Below, in pieces: positions 28,289-37,249 of a DNA stretch of 64,000 bases. The DNA lies in contig JAOSJZ010000001.1 in NCBI GenBank assembly GCA_027493885.1, positions 124,001-188,000 on the forward strand, given 5' to 3'. The first letter of the stretch is position 1, and every line of letters starts with the position of its first letter. The notes under the pieces are model-generated. The model had not been told where the DNA came from. It searched no databases and worked only from the letters and a program-made list of their open reading frames with translations. The DNA comes from Gaiella sp. Its GTDB lineage: Bacteria; Actinomycetota; Thermoleophilia; Gaiellales; Gaiellaceae. Position numbers and translations under genes: made by a program.

Positions 28289-29246
28289 GGAGCTCGAGCC
28301 GCACCGGATCGTCCGCCTCGAGGACGACGCAGTCGTCGTCCTCGACCAGCGACGGCTGCCCGAGGACGAGGTCGACCTCCGCTGCCGCTCGGCGGCGGAG
28401 GTCGCGGAGGCGATCCGGACGCTCGCCGTGCGCGGGGCGCCGGCGATCGGGGTCGCGGCGGCCTACGGGATGGCGCTCGCCGCGGAGCGCGGCGACGACC
28501 TGGACGTCGCGTTCGAAGCGCTTGCCTCCTCGCGGCCGACCGCCGTCAACCTCCGCTGGGCACTCGAGACGATGCGCGACGAGCCGACCCGCGCGCGCGC
28601 CGAGCGGATCCATGCCGACCAGGTCGACCGCTGCCGAGCGATGGGGGGGCATGCGGTCGAGCTCTTCCCGGCCGACGCTCGGGTGTTGACGCACTGCAAC
28701 GCCGGCGGGCTCGCGACCGGTGGCTACGGCACGGCCCTCGGTGCGATTCGGGCGGCCTGGGAGGCCGGGCGCGTCGAGCACGTCTGGGTGGACGAGACCC
28801 GGCCGCTCCTCCAGGGCGCGCGACTGACGGCCTGGGAGCTCGAGCAGCTCGGGATCCCGCATGCGGTGATCGCCGACGCTGCCGCGGCCTCGTTCATGGC
28901 GCGCGGCGAGGTCGACCTGGTCGTGACCGGCGCCGACCGGATCGCCGCGAACGGCGACACCGCGAACAAGGTCGGGACATACGGGCTCGCGGTCGCCGCG
29001 AGGCATCACGGGCTGCCGCTCGTCGTCGTCGCGCCGACGTCGACCCTGGACCCGCGAGCGGCCGCCGGCGACGACATCCCGATCGAGGAGCGTGAGCCTG
29101 CGGAGGTCACGGGCCGTTTCGGCGCGCGGAACCCCGCGTTCGACGTGACGCCCGGCGCGCTCGTCGCCGCAATCGTCACCGAGCGCGGGATCCACCGCGC
29201 GCCGTACACCGAGACGCTGCCGCGCGGTACCGCGGCCGTACGATGA
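28212..29246 (+). CDS. mtnA: S-methyl-5-thioribose-1-phosphate isomerase
   Basis: This aldose-ketose isomerase of methionine salvage has the family core: [20 protein letters not shown], then [18 protein letters not shown] with the catalytic Cys, and [20 protein letters not shown] with the catalytic Asp. Conserved sequence begins at about residue 28 ([13 protein letters not shown]). The ORF's GTG start lies inside a palindromic repeat, so the true start is unclear, and an upstream ATG at 28192 is out of frame. The repeat pair may have replaced the original 5' end. The stop overlaps the next gene as ATGA. Confidence 0.9.
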   Translation: MSDFGRTPDVHGDAQLRGVRLTSDTPELEPHRIVRLEDDAVVVLDQRRLPEDEVDLRCRSAAEVAEAIRTLAVRGAPAIGVAAAYGMALAAERGDDLDVAFEALASSRPTAVNLRWALETMRDEPTRARAERIHADQVDRCRAMGGHAVELFPADARVLTHCNAGGLATGGYGTALGAIRAAWEAGRVEHVWVDETRPLLQGARLTAWELEQLGIPHAVIADAAAASFMARGEVDLVVTGADRIAANGDTANKVGTYGLAVAARHHGLPLVVVAPTSTLDPRAAAGDDIPIEEREPAEVTGRFGARNPAFDVTPGALVAAIVTERGIHRAPYTETLPRGTAAVR

Positions 29247-30349
29247 TCCTCGGCGACGTCGACGCCGCGACGAGGGAGGTGCTCGAGCGGTTCGGGTTCG
29301 ACGCGACCGTCTTCGAGCGGCTACGCGAGCGGGTCCGATCGGGAGAGCTCTCGCTCGCGTCGAACGTCGTCCGCGGCCGGGTCGAGCCGCCCGAGGCGGA
29401 TGACGTGACGCCGCTCCCGCGGCCCGGCTCGCCGGCCTGGGATGCGGCTCGCGAAGCGGGGCTCGAGGCGTTCCGCTCCGGTCGCGTCGCCCAGGTCGTG
29501 CTCGCAGGCGGCATGGCGACACGGTTCGGCGGCGTTGTGAAAGGCGCCGTCGAGGCGCTCGACGGGCGCAGCTTCCTCTCCTGGAAGCTCGGGGAGACGG
29601 CGCGGCTCGGCTCCGCGCTCGGTGTCGAGATCCCCGTCGCGCTGATGACGAGCTTCCAGACCGACGATGCGACCCGGGCCCACGTCGCGGGCCTCGGCCT
29701 GCCGACGCCGCTTCGGTTCTCGCAATTCGTCTCGCTCCGCCTGACGGAGCGGGGCGACCTCTTCCTCGAGAACGGCCGCCCATCGCTCTACGCACCCGGT
29801 CACGGCGACCTGCTCGACGCGATCCGGCACTCGGGAGCCCTCGCGGCGCTGCGGGCGCGCGGGGTCGAGCACCTGGCGGTCTCGAACGTCGACAACCTCG
29901 GCGCCCGCCTCGATCCGGTCGTGGTGGGGATGCACGTTCTCAGGGGACGGCCGATGACCGCCGAGGTCGCCGGCAAGGAGGGCGACCTGGGCGGCGCCCC
30001 TGCGCGGGTGAACGGACGGCTCGGGCTGCTCGAAGGACCGCAGTTCCCGGCGGGCTTCGACCAGGACCGCATCCGCGTGTTCAACACGAACACGACTACG
30101 CTCGCGCTCGACGCGGTCGATCGCCCCATCGACCTGCCGTGGCTCTACGTCGAGAAGTCGGTCGCCGGCGCCACGGCCGTTCAACTCGAGCGCCTCTACC
30201 ACCATGTGAGCTGGGAGCTCGAGACGACCTTTCTCGAGGTGCCGCGGTCGGGCCCGCGAGGGCGGTTCTTCCCGATCAAGGAGCCACCCGACCTCGCGCA
30301 CTCGCGGGCTGCCCTCCGCGAGATGCTGGCCGCGTCGGTTCTCCACTAG
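29243..30349 (+). CDS. UDPGP-family UTP--sugar-1-phosphate uridylyltransferase
   Basis: This 368-residue enzyme has the UDPGP-family nucleotide loop [20 protein letters not shown], the [12 protein letters not shown] region, and [20 protein letters not shown] containing the metal Asp, with [10 protein letters not shown] and [11 protein letters not shown] further on. This is the eukaryotic UGP2/AGX type rather than the bacterial GalU type. It would make UDP-glucose or a related UDP-sugar, the substrate for the dehydrogenase at 22.9 kb. It is coupled to mtnA by overlap. Confidence 0.85.
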   Translation: MILGDVDAATREVLERFGFDATVFERLRERVRSGELSLASNVVRGRVEPPEADDVTPLPRPGSPAWDAAREAGLEAFRSGRVAQVVLAGGMATRFGGVVKGAVEALDGRSFLSWKLGETARLGSALGVEIPVALMTSFQTDDATRAHVAGLGLPTPLRFSQFVSLRLTERGDLFLENGRPSLYAPGHGDLLDAIRHSGALAALRARGVEHLAVSNVDNLGARLDPVVVGMHVLRGRPMTAEVAGKEGDLGGAPARVNGRLGLLEGPQFPAGFDQDRIRVFNTNTTTLALDAVDRPIDLPWLYVEKSVAGATAVQLERLYHHVSWELETTFLEVPRSGPRGRFFPIKEPPDLAHSRAALREMLAASVLH

Positions 30350-30381
30350 GCACGAAGTCGGTACGAAGCCGGCACGAAGAC
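30349..30381 (+). repeat. Three tandem 11-bp units GGCACGAAGTC before comF
   Basis: GGCACGAAGTC, GGTACGAAGCC and GGCACGAAGAC follow each other exactly. Similar 11-bp arrays lie before the PAP2 gene (36099-36127) and at 44246-44264 on the other strand. One-helical-turn direct repeats are typical of response-regulator or similar operators (inference). Confidence 0.6.
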
Positions 30382-30409
30382 GTCACACATTGCGCCCTAG
30401 CGTGGCGGC

Positions 30410-31071
30410 ATGGGGCTGCTCGGCCTCCTGCTCCCGAACCGGTGCGCCGCGTGCGGCGTCCCGGGCGCTGCGCTCTGCCCACGCTGCCAGGCCGGCCTGA
30501 TCCGCATCGCTCCGCCCGTGTGCGAGCGATGCGGCGGTCCGGGCGCGTGGCCCGTGCGGCGCTGCGCCGAGTGCGCCGGACGTCGTCTCGGGTTCCGGAC
30601 CGCGCGGGGGCGATCCTCTACGACGTGCGGGCGCGGCCGCTCGTCTCGGCGTGGAAGGAGCGCGGCAGGCGCGATCTCGTCGAGCCGTTCGCGGGAGTCG
30701 TGGACGAGGTCATCTCCCGCCCGCAGGCCGGCGTCGTCACGTTCGTCCCCGGTGATCGCGAGCGGGGCCGGGACCGTGGCCACGAGCCCGCCGCGCGCCT
30801 GGCATCCGCTCTCGCCCGGCACTGGGGGCTTCCCGTGGCACGGCTCCTTGCCCGGGCGGGGCCGTCGCGACGGCAGGCCGGACTCCCTCGCACGGAGCGT
30901 CGGAGCAACGTCCGTGGGCTGTTCGTGGCACGCGCCCCGGTTACGGGAGCCGTCGTCCTCGTCGACGACGTGTACACGACGGGCGCGACGGCGTCTGCCT
31001 GTGCGAACGCGCTGCGGCGGGCCGGCGCCGCCCGCGTGGATGTCGTGTGCCTCGCTCGGGCGGTGCGCTAG
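30410..31071 (+). CDS. comF: ComF-family phosphoribosyltransferase-like protein (one frameshift)
   Basis: The N-terminus has a zinc-finger (CAACGVPGAALCPRC, CERCGG, CAEC). The C-terminal part has the PRPP-loop VVLVDDVYTTGATASACANA. Between them the frame breaks because one G is missing in 30605-30609; adding it gives FRTARGAILYDVRARPLVSAW. ComF proteins support DNA uptake in competent bacteria, though their exact role is unclear. ATG 30410 lies six bases after TAGCGT, again leaderless. It is followed by hpf and secA, the common order. Confidence 0.85.
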
Positions 31072-31102
31072 CGTTGGGCGTGAACCGATCAGAGGAGGCG
31101 CC

Positions 31103-31486
31103 ATGCGACTGCAGGTCACGATGCGGCACGGGCAGGTCAGCGACCACGTCCGGGGCTACGTGGAGTCGAAGTTCGCGAAGCTCGGCAAGCGCCTTCACGA
31201 GTCGACTCTCGTCGAGGTCGTGCTCGACCGGGAGCGCAACCCCCGGATCGCCGACGACCATGTCGTCGAGGCCGAGCTCCATCTCAAGGGACCTCATCTC
31301 CGGGGTCGCGAGGCGGCGACGACGTACGAGGCGGCAACGGACCTCCTCGTCGACAAGCTCGAGCGGCTCGTCGAGCGTGAGCGCGACAAGAGGGTGCAGG
31401 AGCCTCGCCGCCGGGCCCAGGGCACCGCCCCGCCCGAGCCGGTCCCGGTCGAGGAGATCGAGCAGGCGCTCCGCACCGCCGACTGA
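31103..31486 (+). CDS. hpf: Ribosome hibernation-promoting factor (short form)
   Basis: This 127-residue HPF/RaiA domain protein starts MRLQVTMRHGQVSDHVRGYV and has VEVVLDRERNPRIADDHVVE and EAATDLLVDKLERLVERERD. It lacks the second dimerisation domain of long HPF. It binds the decoding centre of resting ribosomes. AGAGGAGG lies seven bases before ATG 31103, a proper leadered start unlike many neighbours. Confidence 0.9.
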   Translation: MRLQVTMRHGQVSDHVRGYVESKFAKLGKRLHESTLVEVVLDRERNPRIADDHVVEAELHLKGPHLRGREAATTYEAATDLLVDKLERLVERERDKRVQEPRRRAQGTAPPEPVPVEEIEQALRTAD

Positions 31487-31487
31487 G

Positions 31488-31973
31488 GTGCCGCTGCCCC
31501 ACGACCCCGGCCCGCACTGGGGTGAGGTGGGGATCCACGGGCTCCACCGTCATCGCGAATGGGACGCCCTCACGACCGTCGATGCGCCCGGTCACGCGGG
31601 TGTCGCGACGTGGTTCGTCGTCCTCGACACGGGCGAGATCGTCCAAGAGGAAGGGGACGCCGATCCCTCGCCGTTCGTCCCGGCAATCACGCTCGCCGCA
31701 CCGTTCCGGGTGCACGCCGTACGACGAGAGGGCGGGTTGTGGGTCGTCGCGACGAGGCGGATCGCGACGTACACGCTCCTGGAAGATCCGGGTGGCGACG
31801 CGGTCGTGGTCGCGTGGGACGGCGTCGAGCGGACGGTCCTGATCGACGGCGCGCCGACGCTCGCCGGCGTCCCGGAGCTCGAGCGGCTCGGCGCGGCACG
31901 GCACGCGACGTACGTCGTCGCCGCGACACGGCTCGTCCGGAGCGTTTGGGAAGCGTCGGTGGCGCCGCTATGA
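31488..31973 (+). CDS. Hypothetical beta-rich protein
   Basis: This encodes 161 residues from GTG 31488, directly after hpf. It contains VATWFVVLDTGEIVQEEGDA, FRVHAVRREGGLWVVATRRI and VVVAWDGVERTVLIDGAPTL, alternating strands without a known motif. Its 3' end overlaps the convergent gene by 6 nt. Function unknown. Confidence 0.65.
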   Translation: MPLPHDPGPHWGEVGIHGLHRHREWDALTTVDAPGHAGVATWFVVLDTGEIVQEEGDADPSPFVPAITLAAPFRVHAVRREGGLWVVATRRIATYTLLEDPGGDAVVVAWDGVERTVLIDGAPTLAGVPELERLGAARHATYVVAATRLVRSVWEASVAPL

Positions 31974-32942
31974 GAGCGGCCCAGACCGCCAGCTGACGGC
32001 CGGGCCCCGCGCCCAGGCCGAGCCGTTGCTGCCGGTGGAGAAGAGCAGCGGCTGCCACGGCTTCACGGGGATCGTCACGAGGGGTGTGTCAACGCCTGTG
32101 GCGATCTGGCGTGCGCGTGCCTGGGTGCCCATCCGGTAGACGATCCGCCCCTGGCGGTAGTCGAGCATCAGCGCAGCGGTCGGGAGAACCACCGTCGTCC
32201 CCGCGGCGGACGGGCCGACGTTCACCGTGGCGCCGACCTGGACGAGCGGGCCGACGAGAGCGAAGCCGATCGCACGCACGGTGGACGGGCCATAGTCGTC
32301 CGTGCGGAGCACCTCGCCGGTCCTCGAGAGGAGGACGATCCTCCCGTCGGCCAGCGCGGCGAGGACCCGCGCGGTGCCGACGCCCCTGCCCGATGTGAGC
32401 AGCCGTACGGGGCTCCCGACAGCCGTCCTGAACAGGCGGGCGCCCGAGGCGCTCACGTAGGTGATCGTGTCGCGGACCGCGTAGGGCACGCCCTCATCCG
32501 AACCCGCGCCGAGCACTATCGCCGCAGGCCCGTCCGTCTCGGACGAGGCGAACGCGAGCCGGCGAGCCGCGCGTCTCGTGGGCGTGGCCGTCCAGAGCTG
32601 GTAGTCGGTGATGTTGCCGCCGATGCTCGTCACCCAGAACGCGCGCCTGCCTGCCACGGCGACCTGGCCGATACCGAAGCGTCCGCTCGGGCCCTCGTCG
32701 CAGCCGACGATCGTCCGCGCGCCGAACGTCCACAGGCCGCGCGTCGCCGTGTCCCAGAGCCGGACGGTGCCGCAGTTCGCGCGTGTCCGGCCGACGGCGT
32801 ATGCGACCGAGCGGCCCGTGACGGACAGCGCCGTCACCGGGGCTGCGTCGACGACCGTCCGGCCCGGCGTGAGCGCCGCCGCGCCGCTCGCCGCGAGGGC
32901 CAGCGCGCCGGCGACCGCGGAGACGAGCACGAGTCGCTGCAC
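31968..32942 (-). CDS. Secreted beta-propeller-like hypothetical protein
   Basis: The 1262-residue ORF in the track is mostly the shadow of secA; the real gene is its 3' part. From GTG 32942 the protein has a signal peptide (LVLVSAVAGALALAASGAAA) and about six repeats of the type ALSVTGRSVAYAVGR / QVAVAGRRAFWVTSIG / VLAALADGRIVLLSRTG. These look like blades of a beta-propeller. An extracellular location is predicted; no catalytic site is seen. It is divergent from secA. Confidence 0.7.
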   Translation of the reverse strand: MQRLVLVSAVAGALALAASGAAALTPGRTVVDAAPVTALSVTGRSVAYAVGRTRANCGTVRLWDTATRGLWTFGARTIVGCDEGPSGRFGIGQVAVAGRRAFWVTSIGGNITDYQLWTATPTRRAARRLAFASSETDGPAAIVLGAGSDEGVPYAVRDTITYVSASGARLFRTAVGSPVRLLTSGRGVGTARVLAALADGRIVLLSRTGEVLRTDDYGPSTVRAIGFALVGPLVQVGATVNVGPSAAGTTVVLPTAALMLDYRQGRIVYRMGTQARARQIATGVDTPLVTIPVKPWQPLLFSTGSNGSAWARGPAVSWRSGPLS

Positions 32943-33041
32943 GTCCGCATCATGTGCCCCGGGAGGTGAGGGCCGCATGACGATTCCGTTCGGAATCCTC
33001 GCGGCGCGGGTGGCGGGCCGGGAACCCGGTACCCTCTCTCC

Positions 33042-35705
33042 ATGCCCACCACGAGCTTCGGCCGCTTCGAAAAGGTCCTTCGCATCGGTGAGGGCCGGCG
33101 TCTCAAGCGCCTCGCCGAGCAGGCCGCGTACATCACCTCGCTCGAGCCAGAGTTCGAGGCGCTGTCCGATGCCGAGCTCCTCGCCAGGACGGCCGAGTTC
33201 CGTCAGCGGATCGAGAACGGGGAATCCCTCGACGACGTGCTCTACGAGGCGTTCGCCGCCGTCCGCGAAGCTCGCAGACGCGAGTCGGGCCAGCGCCTGT
33301 TCGACGTCCAGCTGATGGGCGGCATCGTCCTCCACGAGGGCGACATCGCCGAGATGAAGACGGGCGAGGGAAAGACGTTCGTCGCGAGCGCGCCGCTCTA
33401 CCTGAACGCGCTTGCGGGGAACAACGTCCACCTCGTCACCGTCAACGACTACCTCGCCAAGCGGGACGCGGAGTGGAACCGGCCCGTCTACGACCGGCTG
33501 GGCGTGTCCGTTTCCTGGATAGAGAACATGATGCCGTTCGACAAGCGCCGCGAGGCCTATGGCGCCGACATCACGTACGGCACGAACTCGGAGTTCGGCT
33601 TCGACTACCTCCGCGACAACATGGCCGTCGCGCTCGAGGGCACCGTCCAGCGCGGGCATGTCTTCGCGATCGTGGACGAGGTGGACTCGATCCTGATCGA
33701 CGAGGCGCGAACGCCGCTCATCATCTCGGGCGAGCCGGAGACGGCCGCGAAGACGTACTACGACTTCGCGCGGGTCGTCCGCGAGCTCGAGGGCGCGCCA
33801 CTCACGCGGAAGGTGATGAAGGGCGAGGACGAAACCGAGCTCTCGGGCGCCGACTACCTCTACGACGAGAAGTTCAAGACCGTCTCGCCCGCGCAGACGG
33901 CGCTCGACAAGGTCGAGCGCGCGCTCGGGATCGACAACCTCTACGACCCGCGCCACGTCCAGCTCGTCAACCACCTGACCCAGGCGCTCAAGGCGCAGTC
34001 GCTGTACAAGCGCGACGTCGACTACGTGGTGCAGGACGGCGAGGTCAAGATCGTCGACGAGTTCACGGGCCGCATCATGGAAGGCCGGCGCTGGAGCGAG
34101 GGCCTGCACCAGGCGATCGAGGCGAAGGAGAGCGTCCCGATCCGCGAGGAGAACGTCACGCTCGCGACGATCACCTTGCAGAACTACTTCCGCCTCTACG
34201 AGAAGCTCGCCGGGATGACCGGGACGGCGAAGACGGAGGAGAAGGAGTTCGTCGAGATCTACGACCTGCACGTCGTCGAGATCCCGACGAACGTCCCCGT
34301 CGCGCGCGCCGACGAGAACGACTTCATCTTCAAGTCGAAGGACGCGAAATGGGGCGCCGTGCTCGAGGACATCGTCGCGCGGCACGAGAAAGGCCAGCCC
34401 GTGCTCGTCGGCACGATCGCGGTGGAGACCTCCGAGTACCTCTCCGAGCTCCTGACCAGGCGTGGGATTCCGCACAACGTCCTGAACGCGAAGGAGCACG
34501 AGCGCGAAGGCGAGATCATCAAGGACGCGGGCGAGCCGGGCGCCCTCACGATCGCGACGAACATGGCGGGGCGCGGGGTCGACATCAAGCTCGGCGAGGG
34601 GGTGCTCGAGGTCGGCGGCCTCTACGTGCTCGGCACCGAACGCCACGAGTCGCGCCGGATCGACAACCAGCTGCGCGGACGCTCGGGCCGGCAGGGCGAT
34701 CCCGGCGAGACACGCTTCTACCTCTCGGCCCAGGACGACCTCGTGCGCCTGTTCGCCGGCGACCGGATCCACGGGATCATGGAGCGCTTCAAGATCCCCG
34801 ACGACCAGCCGATGGAGGCGTCGATTCTCTCGCGCCAGATCGAGAACGCGCAGAAGAAGGTCGAAGAGCAGAACTTCGTCTCGCGCAAGAACGTCCTCAA
34901 GTACGACGACGTGATGAACACGCAGCGCATGGTCATCTACGAGCAGCGCCGCCGCGTGCTCGAAGGCGACGATCTCTCGGAGGAGATCAGCGGATGGGTC
35001 GAGGAGGTCGTCGGCGCGAACGTCGCGCAGTTCACCGACGCCGAGATGTCGGAGGACTGGGATCTCGGTGGGCTCGTCGCGCAGATGCACGCGCTCTACG
35101 GCACGGACGTCACCCTGGACGAGCTGCGCGAGGAGGTCGATGTCCACAGCCGTGAGGCGCTCGTCGAGGAGTTCGTCGGAGACGCGCTCGACGCCTACGC
35201 CGAGCGCGAGGAAGCGTTCGGCTCCGAGCTCATGCGGGAGATCGAGCGCTACGTGATCCTCCAGGTCGTCGATACGCGCTGGCGCGAGCACCTCGAGTCG
35301 ATGGACTACCTCCGGGAGGGGGTCCACCTGCGTTCGATGGCGCAGAAGGACCCGCTCGTCGAGTACCGGGGCGAGGGGCACGCGATGTTCGAGGAGCTCG
35401 GTCGCGTCATCCGCGAGGAGGTTGTGCTCACGCTCTTCCACGTCGAGGTGCAGCGCGAGGAGGCCGAGCAGCAGCTGCAGCCCACCGCGGCGCCGCAGGC
35501 GCTCGCCTACGAGCACGAGCAGCTGCAGGGCGCGGACGCGATCGCCGCCGCCGGCGGCGGCGCCGCGACCGCGCTCGCCTCGCCGCCTCAGACGACGGCG
35601 ATGGGAACGCCGAGGCCCGTCGTCAACGAGCACCGCGACGTCGGGCGCAACGACCCGTGCTGGTGCGGGTCCGGCAAGAAGTTCAAGCGCTGCCACGGCG
35701 CGTAG
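33042..35705 (+). CDS. secA: Preprotein translocase ATPase SecA
   Basis: This 887-residue motor drives proteins through SecYEG. It has Walker A EMKTGEGKTFVASAPLY, the VNDYLAKRDAEWN helicase region, the DEVDSILIDEARTPLIISG Walker B, the preprotein crosslinking domain, the second motor domain with TNMAGRGVDIKLG and RGRSGRQGDPGETRFYLS, and a C-terminal zinc motif (RNDPCWCGSGKKFKRCHG) that binds SecB or ribosomes. TACCCT is six bases before ATG 33042. A strong terminator overlaps its stop. Confidence 0.97.
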   Translation: MPTTSFGRFEKVLRIGEGRRLKRLAEQAAYITSLEPEFEALSDAELLARTAEFRQRIENGESLDDVLYEAFAAVREARRRESGQRLFDVQLMGGIVLHEGDIAEMKTGEGKTFVASAPLYLNALAGNNVHLVTVNDYLAKRDAEWNRPVYDRLGVSVSWIENMMPFDKRREAYGADITYGTNSEFGFDYLRDNMAVALEGTVQRGHVFAIVDEVDSILIDEARTPLIISGEPETAAKTYYDFARVVRELEGAPLTRKVMKGEDETELSGADYLYDEKFKTVSPAQTALDKVERALGIDNLYDPRHVQLVNHLTQALKAQSLYKRDVDYVVQDGEVKIVDEFTGRIMEGRRWSEGLHQAIEAKESVPIREENVTLATITLQNYFRLYEKLAGMTGTAKTEEKEFVEIYDLHVVEIPTNVPVARADENDFIFKSKDAKWGAVLEDIVARHEKGQPVLVGTIAVETSEYLSELLTRRGIPHNVLNAKEHEREGEIIKDAGEPGALTIATNMAGRGVDIKLGEGVLEVGGLYVLGTERHESRRIDNQLRGRSGRQGDPGETRFYLSAQDDLVRLFAGDRIHGIMERFKIPDDQPMEASILSRQIENAQKKVEEQNFVSRKNVLKYDDVMNTQRMVIYEQRRRVLEGDDLSEEISGWVEEVVGANVAQFTDAEMSEDWDLGGLVAQMHALYGTDVTLDELREEVDVHSREALVEEFVGDALDAYAEREEAFGSELMREIERYVILQVVDTRWREHLESMDYLREGVHLRSMAQKDPLVEYRGEGHAMFEELGRVIREEVVLTLFHVEVQREEAEQQLQPTAAPQALAYEHEQLQGADAIAAAGGGAATALASPPQTTAMGTPRPVVNEHRDVGRNDPCWCGSGKKFKRCHGA

Positions 35706-35724
35706 GCGCCTGCGGCGCCTACGC
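35700..35724 (+). terminator. Terminator hairpin after secA
   Basis: GCGTAGGCGCC-TGC-GGCGCCTACGC is an 11-bp perfect stem that includes the secA stop codon. Confidence 0.8.
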
Positions 35725-35777
35725 GCTAGAAGAGCGACGTACGCCCGTCTGTCCACGATGCTGCCGCCTGGGCTGCA

Positions 35778-35981
35778 TCAGCCCAGCCGCTCGAGGAGCT
35801 CGACCTGGCGTGTCGCCCTCCCTCTTGCCGATGGCCTCGCGGAGCTCGGCCTTGATCGGAAGCTTGTGCGTCCCGTCGCCCGTTGCCATGAACGACTCCG
35901 GAAGGGTCGGCGGTCGACCGCTCCAGCGACCTTCACGAGACCCCGCGTCCCGAAGAACTCGACGGCGTGGGCTGCGCAGTA
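35778..35981 (-). pseudogene. DUF1905-domain gene, frame-disrupted
   Basis: On the minus strand one can read VEFFGTRGLVKVAGAVDRRP, then FMATGDGTHKLPIKAELREA and IGKREGDT, then QVELLERLG and a stop, but in two frames with one missing and one extra base. This is the DUF1905 domain, usually found alone or beside a YdeI-like domain. The indels near 35895 and 35812 may be sequencing errors, as elsewhere in this window. However, no good start codon is visible and the 5' side runs into a tandem duplication, so it may also be decaying. Confidence 0.5.
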
Positions 35982-36053
35982 CGTCGTCGAGCGGGGCGGG
36001 ACCCCCGTCCTGTCGGCCACGACGACGGTGCTGCGCGGTACGTCGTCGAGCGG
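35971..36053. repeat. Imperfect 59-bp-period duplication
   Basis: The segment GCTGCGCAGTACGTCGTCGA at 35971 recurs with one change at 36030, followed by similar G/C-rich sequence ending CCTGTC. It sits at the 5' side of the broken DUF1905 gene. Confidence 0.6.
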
Positions 36054-36098
36054 CGGCGCGCCCTCCGCCCTGTCTCGTCGTCCGTGGCGAACGAGACC

Positions 36099-36127
36099 GG
36101 CAAGAACTCGGCACGATGTCGGCACAC
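36099..36127 (+). repeat. 11-bp tandem motif before PAP2 gene
   Basis: GGCAAGAACTC, GGCACGATGTC and a partial GGCACAC are in tandem, overlapping the PAP2 start region. They match the array before comF. Confidence 0.5.
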
Positions 36128-36910
36128 ATGCGTGACGATCCGGCCGATACCGTGACTCCAGGGGGCGAGCCCGCCCCCCTGGGGGCACGTGGGGCGACGG
36201 TGTCGGCGACGGCGGTGCCCGGCGCACGTCGAGCGGCCGGTAGCCCCGACGCGGACGGTCGAGGTGCGCCGACGCCGCTCGTGCGGCTAGGCGGACGGAC
36301 GGCGCACCTCGCGATTGCGCTCGTCGCGGCGCTGGTGGTGTACGCGGCGCTCGCGGCGGACGTCGTCCACGGCGGTCGGATGACCGAGCTCGACTACGAC
36401 GTCTCGAACTGGATTGCGGGGGCGATGCCGACGCTCGCGGAGTGGGTCGCCGTCCTGCTCACGTGGATCGGCGGCGTCGTCGGCGTGACGGTGATCGTCG
36501 TCGCGACATGCTTCTGGCTGCTCACGCGCCGTGACCGGGGTGCAGCAATCCTCCTCGTCGCGGTGGCCCTCGGTGTCCAGTTCCTCGTCTTCACCGCGAA
36601 GAACGGCTACGAGCGGCCACGACCCGACGCGGGGAGCCCCATCGAGCTTCCGTCGTCGTACTCGTTCCCGAGCGGACATGCGGCCACCGGGGTCGCCGTG
36701 TTCGGGTTGCTCGGGCTGCTCGCGGCCGCCCGTGCGCCGGTCGCCCGCGGGTGGGCTCTCATCGTTGCGGGCTTCTCGCTCGGTGCTGCGATCGGGCTCA
36801 GCCGGGTGGTCCTCAACGTGCACTACCTTTCCGACGTCCTTGCCGGGGGATGTCTCGGGCTCGCCTGGCTCGCGACCTTCCTCCTGGCCGTGAGGCTCGC
36901 GCGACGGTGA
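36116..36910 (+). CDS. PAP2-superfamily phosphatase, membrane
   Basis: This 264-residue protein has a disordered cytoplasmic N-terminus and about five or six membrane helices. The three phosphatase motifs are KNGYERPRP, PSGHAATGV and SRVVLNVHYLSDVLAG. Such enzymes dephosphorylate phosphatidate or undecaprenyl pyrophosphate at the outer membrane face. Recycling of carrier lipid would suit the polysaccharide genes of the window but is not proven. The start is ATG 36116 or 36128. Confidence 0.87.
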   Translation: MSAHMRDDPADTVTPGGEPAPLGARGATVSATAVPGARRAAGSPDADGRGAPTPLVRLGGRTAHLAIALVAALVVYAALAADVVHGGRMTELDYDVSNWIAGAMPTLAEWVAVLLTWIGGVVGVTVIVVATCFWLLTRRDRGAAILLVAVALGVQFLVFTAKNGYERPRPDAGSPIELPSSYSFPSGHAATGVAVFGLLGLLAAARAPVARGWALIVAGFSLGAAIGLSRVVLNVHYLSDVLAGGCLGLAWLATFLLAVRLARR

Positions 36911-37249
36911 GGCTCGAGGAGCTCACGCCACAGCTCGAGACTGCCTTCGTTGCGCTGCACGGCGATACGAACGGCGCCGGCTCGTGTCGCCGCGTGGCCT
37001 GGTGAGTGCCCACCTGGGACGGGTGACGTGAGCGGCCCGCCTCCGAGAATCTCCTCCTCTCGACGCGTGGCGACCGTCGCGTGGACGTCTATCCGAGGGT
37101 CGGTGATGTCGCTGACGACGAGGCGGGACAGGACCGCAGCGACTCCATGCCGCGGTCGGATTCGGGTTCGTTCGAGCCGGGACCCCGCGGTCGGTCGTCG
37201 CACCGGAGCTCTGCCGGCGCACGGGGGCGAAGTAGCTACGATCGGTCGC
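36911..37249. other. Spacer between PAP2 gene and prfB
   Basis: No supported gene is present. A minus-strand ORF contains a stretch (RLVVSDITDPRIDVHATVAT) that faintly resembles RbfA, but it lacks the rest of that family. The prfB -10 box TACGAT is at 37237-37242, seven bases before its ATG. Confidence 0.4.

Noticed and set aside
31968-35756. 1262-residue minus-strand ORF
   Set aside because: It is the shadow of secA joined to the real 3' gene (31968-32942). The upstream part has no protein character.
36911-37249. RbfA gene fragment on the minus strand
   Set aside because: Only one short stretch (SDITDPRIDVHATV) resembles RbfA; the rest of the family pattern is absent.
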